Of a DNA stretch of 9,517 bases, positions 7,190 to 9,517 are shown one piece after another. Numbering within the stretch: position 1 is the stretch's first letter; every line of letters begins with the position of its first letter. This stretch comes from JBCDGZ01 sp038750655 (GTDB taxonomy: Bacteria > Bacteroidota > Bacteroidia > Chitinophagales > Saprospiraceae). The translations under genes were made by a program, and so were the position numbers. Under the pieces are notes generated by a model. That model was not told the DNA's origin and ran no database searches. It was given only the letters and a program-made list of their open reading frames with translations. The stretch lies in the NCBI GenBank assembly GCA_038750655.1, contig JBCDGZ010000212.1, positions 1 to 9,517 of the forward strand, written 5' to 3'.

Positions 7190-9057
7190 TTTTCGTCTGA
7201 TTTTTTGGTTTTGAAATCATTGCCGAATTCCAGTCCGGCAACAAAGTAAAAGGAGAGTTCATCGTTAGAAAGGCGCTCCAACTGTGGGCTATTAAGGATA
7301 AAATATTGTTTGATTACATCGCGCAGTCCCGAATAGCTGCGCACATTCTTGGTGTACTTATTGATCTTATCGAGGGCCTCGATGTAGATGGCTTTTAGGG
7401 TAGCTGCGTTGAGGCGAAAGCCCTTCAGCTTTTTCTCAAAAGGGGTATTGCCATCCAAATTTCTGTATTGTAAATTGAAGACCTGACGCACTAAAACACC
7501 AACGGCGAAGACACCGACTTTGGGGCCAGTACTTAGTCCAAAAAAATTATTATTGGTTGCTATAAATTGCTGAAACTGCTCCAGGTCAAATGAAGATTTT
7601 TGGGATGGTTCCTTATTTTTCTCTGTGGCTGTAAGCGTCATAATCAAAGGATTTTGAGGTGAAGGAATGATGTGCAAGGCCTGTAGATAGGCGATGATTA
7701 AATGGGCTTTGAGCACCAGCCAGCGCAAAGGTTCACTAAAGCCACTACCGCCTTTATTTTTTTGGTGATGCTTGCGAATCAACTGCATGAATTGTGCATA
7801 CAAATAATCTGTAGAAAGGCGTTCGCCGATGAAGATCACCTGGACGATTCGGTAAAAGTCGGCGGCAAAAAATAGTTTGAATAAGCCAAAGCTAAAGCGC
7901 AAATCAAGTTTTTGCTTTTTGATTATCAAAGCTGCTTTGTATAATGGATGGCTATTGATGAGCTTAGGGATTTCAATAAATAAGGTATGGAAGCGAGAGG
8001 GCAGCAGTTCGTCGAGTTGGAGTTTAATTTTGATGGCCTTGGTGGTTGGATGTTCTTCAAAAAAGAGTAGGGTCAGCGAGAAGCGGTTATTGCCCTCTCT
8101 AGCAATTTTTTTCATCAAATACTCTTCTCTTTTTTCAATCTGAGGGCTTTGTGCCGGCGTGTAATCCAAATCATCGATGACGGTCAAGGCTTTTTTGAGC
8201 AGATCGCGTTCCCCGCGGCGCAGCGTTGTAGGAATGATAAAATAGCTTTTGCCGTAGAAGGATCGCCGCAGGTATTGGTTGAGGTAGCGGGCGCCCATTT
8301 CAAAATCGATGGCGCAGCTTTGGCAGATGGGATAGTTTTTCCAGTTGTTGCGCTGTTGAAAAAATCCGCTAACCAAACCAGGCTTATCAACAGTAGCAAA
8401 TTTAAAAGGAGAGGCGAAGCCCAGGAGTTCGCTGCGCTCCTGCAAGCAAATGGAACAGGTCGCATGTTGCCCCTTTGAGCGAACGCCATGCTTGACACTT
8501 TTTCCTTCCGTCCCTTCGTAATGCACCAACTGCTGAATAGAACGATAATCCGCCAGGTAGCGCCGTCGCCCCTGCTCTTCAAAGCAAATGCTAAAGCCCA
8601 TTTTTTGCTGCTGCTTTTTATCCTGCTGTTCAAAGACTTCTCGCAAATTCGCTTTGACCCAATCAGCCTGCTGATCCAAGCAGCGGCGAAGCGCTGCCCA
8701 CAATTGCTCGTCTTCCTCTAACTTCCGAGCAGCCGTAAACTCGTACAACTTCTTGACTTGGAGTGGATAAAAGGTCTTAAATTTCTTCTCCACATTTCCC
8801 ATCTTAGTCGTGAACGTCACATCTCCACCCCGAGCACTTCCCTTACGATAGGCATAGCGCAAGTACTGCTCCCCCTCGGCCCCTACCTTCTCCATATCTA
8901 CCCGATCAAAAGTACATTGCTCGGCTTCGTATTTGAAAACCAGTAACAGCATATCATAATTCTCTCCCGGAAACATATGCTCAATAAGCCCCTGATAGAG
9001 CGTTGCTTTTCGCCCTACTTTCAACTGCCCAATATCAATGATCGATTGGTCCTGCAT
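7186..9057 (-). CDS. cas8b: Cas8b (Csh1/TM1802-like), Cascade large subunit
   Basis: Cas8b is the large subunit of I-B Cascade; it recognises the PAM, stabilises the R-loop and docks Cas3. The 623-residue product has a zinc-finger-like pair, Cys201-x2-Cys204 (CSIC) and Cys245-x2-Cys248 (CQSC), as in Csh1/TM1802 proteins. A C-terminal block (about 513-550) with GVFAVGVLVRQV and PFEKKLKGFRLN, and a final SFYFVAGLEFG (602-612), also match what I remember of that family. The N-terminal 195 residues are less conserved. Sequence identity in this family is low, so the call rests partly on being the first and largest gene before cas7-cas5-cas3. ATG at 9057 is the only sensible start; no Shine-Dalgarno is visible. 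The C-terminal helical part might also be made separately as Cas11 from an internal start such as ATG 7641. Composition changes near 8460, next to Cys201. Confidence 0.93.
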   Translation of the reverse strand: MQDQSIIDIGQLKVGRKATLYQGLIEHMFPGENYDMLLLVFKYEAEQCTFDRVDMEKVGAEGEQYLRYAYRKGSARGGDVTFTTKMGNVEKKFKTFYPLQVKKLYEFTAARKLEEDEQLWAALRRCLDQQADWVKANLREVFEQQDKKQQQKMGFSICFEEQGRRRYLADYRSIQQLVHYEGTEGKSVKHGVRSKGQHATCSICLQERSELLGFASPFKFATVDKPGLVSGFFQQRNNWKNYPICQSCAIDFEMGARYLNQYLRRSFYGKSYFIIPTTLRRGERDLLKKALTVIDDLDYTPAQSPQIEKREEYLMKKIAREGNNRFSLTLLFFEEHPTTKAIKIKLQLDELLPSRFHTLFIEIPKLINSHPLYKAALIIKKQKLDLRFSFGLFKLFFAADFYRIVQVIFIGERLSTDYLYAQFMQLIRKHHQKNKGGSGFSEPLRWLVLKAHLIIAYLQALHIIPSPQNPLIMTLTATEKNKEPSQKSSFDLEQFQQFIATNNNFFGLSTGPKVGVFAVGVLVRQVFNLQYRNLDGNTPFEKKLKGFRLNAATLKAIYIEALDKINKYTKNVRSYSGLRDVIKQYFILNSPQLERLSNDELSFYFVAGLEFGNDFKTKKSDEK

Positions 9058-9074
9058 TGCACAATAGTATTAAT

Positions 9075-9089
9075 GATCAAATCGTGATC
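9075..9089. promoter_or_regulatory. Short inverted repeat just upstream of cas8b
   Basis: GATCA-AATCG-TGATC has five-base arms and a five-base gap, 18 bases upstream of the cas8b start codon. The core TGATCA also occurs at 9321-9326 and 9371-9376, so the three could be sites for one regulator. Arms this short can arise by chance. Confidence 0.3.
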
Positions 9090-9256
9090 GCAGCCGTAGC
9101 TGTATCACCTTTACACAAAAGGCATAAGTATCCCAGGGCATAGTATACCCAGTAGTGACTATAGCCAAAAAGCAAATTGTAATATCGAGTTCTGAAAAAA
9201 TGGGCCAGGCATTAGGGCCAGCAATTCACCATTATCCATCAATCATTGAACAGTAC

Positions 9257-9271
9257 CAAGATACTATCTTG
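9257..9271. promoter_or_regulatory. 15-base palindrome, possible operator
   Basis: CAAGATA-C-TATCTTG is a perfect palindrome with seven-base arms around one central base, about 200 bases upstream of cas8b. Its form suits a dimeric regulator, but nothing in the window identifies one. It is not followed by a T-run, so it is not a typical terminator. Confidence 0.35.
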
Positions 9272-9319
9272 AATAACAGATAAACAGCTTTAGGTTGGAC
9301 ACCTAATGCCTTTAAAATG

Positions 9320-9377
9320 GTGATCATACTTAGAAAGGTTTCAATCCAAATTTTCCTGGAGTATGCTAAGTGATCAC
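9320..9377. repeat. Imperfect inverted repeat enclosing the orphan repeat
   Basis: The left arm GTGATCATACTTAG (9320-9333) and right arm CTAAGTGATCAC (9366-9377) are complementary apart from a two-base bulge, with the degenerate repeat between them. The right arm lies in a perfect 12-base palindrome, AAGTGATCACTT (9368-9379). A transcript from either strand could fold the arms into a stem presenting the repeat in the loop; alternatively the arms are protein-binding sites. No thermodynamic calculation was made. Confidence 0.7.
9338..9360 (-). repeat. Degenerate orphan CRISPR repeat upstream of cas8b
   Basis: On the plus strand, 9338-9360 matches the first 23 bases of the array repeat at 20 positions. 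GTTTCAATCC is identical, the differences are at repeat positions 11, 17 and 18, and CTGGA is retained. The GC-rich remainder of the repeat is absent. In crRNA sense (minus strand) this keeps the handle-side half, ending GGATTGAAAC, followed by a spacer-like stretch running down from 9337. Both sides of the possible TCC/GGA stem survive. It lies about 280 bases upstream of the cas8b start. It may be an array relic or part of a crRNA-like regulatory RNA. Confidence 0.85.
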
Positions 9378-9517
9378 TTCAAATGTAATTGAATTTTGAT
9401 TTCGAAGCAAGTTTATTTTCAAAAATCACCGTTTCCCTTGCAGGAGATACCGTGTACATACATTTGCTTTTGATTCAAAAAGTACCCCTTAATCGTCCGA
9501 GCAGTGTCTCCTGGTCA

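Larger units (their letters stand above)
9058..9517. other. Intergenic region upstream of the cas operon
   Basis: This 460-base stretch must hold the cas operon promoter, reading leftward, but I could not identify one: no TAnnTTTG box appears on the minus strand (the nearest is a TACAATTTG with one extra base at 9173-9181). It is AT-rich and contains a degenerate CRISPR repeat (9338-9360), an imperfect inverted repeat around it, two further palindromes (9075-9089, 9257-9271), and a direct repeat GGGCCAG at 9202-9208 and 9215-9221. At the right edge a plus-strand frame is open from 9389 to 9517; a GTG at 9452 follows AGGAG by five bases. I do not recognise its 22-residue product (MYIHLLLIQKVP and on) and treat it as unproven. 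No RNA gene was seen. Confidence 0.6.

Noticed and set aside
8184..8633. 149-codon minus-strand frame within cas8b
   Set aside because: It overlaps the zinc-finger part of Cas8b in another frame and shows no domain; a shadow frame.
9062..9181. Near-matches to the Bacteroidota promoter box (TACTATTG at 9062-9069, TACAATTTG at 9173-9181)
   Set aside because: The first has a mismatch and lies too close to the start codon; the second has an extra base, and neither has a properly spaced TTTG element.
9389..9517. Plus-strand frame open to the right edge, with AGGAG before a GTG at 9452
   Set aside because: Too short to judge (22 residues from GTG), no family resemblance, and Shine-Dalgarno starts are not used by the other genes here. 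Noted only within the intergenic entry.
9475..9517. Minus-strand tail of a possible gene entering from the right edge (ending GRLRGTF, stop at 9475-9477)
   Set aside because: Only 13 codons are visible; an open frame this short is expected by chance.

Overview
The window holds a complete subtype I-B CRISPR-Cas locus. Eight cas genes lie head to tail on the minus strand (9057 down to 549), followed by a leader and the start of a CRISPR array that runs off the left edge. All gene junctions are overlaps or gaps of under 12 bases, so the genes are almost certainly one operon. In transcription order they are cas8b, cas7, cas5, cas3, cas6, cas1, cas2 and cas4. No catalytic motif I could check is lost, so the system looks functional. 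The protein families, the lack of Shine-Dalgarno sequences before genes and the mid-range base composition suggest Bacteroidota (perhaps a Saprospirales- or Cytophagales-like lineage). That assignment is an impression, not a proof.

Layout. 1-352: array end with five identical 37-base repeats and four spacers of 36-37 bases. 353-548: leader, strongly strand-skewed. 549-2417: adaptation genes cas4, cas2 and cas1. 2417-3088: cas6, the pre-crRNA endonuclease. 3098-5509: cas3, HD nuclease plus helicase. 5506-9057: Cascade backbone genes cas5, cas7 and cas8b. 9058-9517: no clear gene, but several palindromes and a degenerate copy of the CRISPR repeat.

How they work together. Array repeats read on the minus strand end in ATTGAAAC, the usual type I-B crRNA 5' handle, so array and cas genes are read in the same direction. 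Cas6 cuts the precursor. Cas8b, Cas7 and Cas5 assemble on the crRNA, bind target DNA and recruit Cas3 to degrade it. Cas1, Cas2 and Cas4 select and insert new spacers at the leader end (near 352).

Most worth a second look: (i) a lone degenerate repeat (9338-9360, 20 of 23 bases identical) inside an imperfect inverted repeat upstream of cas8b, which could encode a crRNA-like regulatory RNA; (ii) a gene order that puts cas6 between cas3 and cas1, and cas4 last; (iii) sharp changes of strand composition inside cas3 and cas8b that coincide with domain boundaries.
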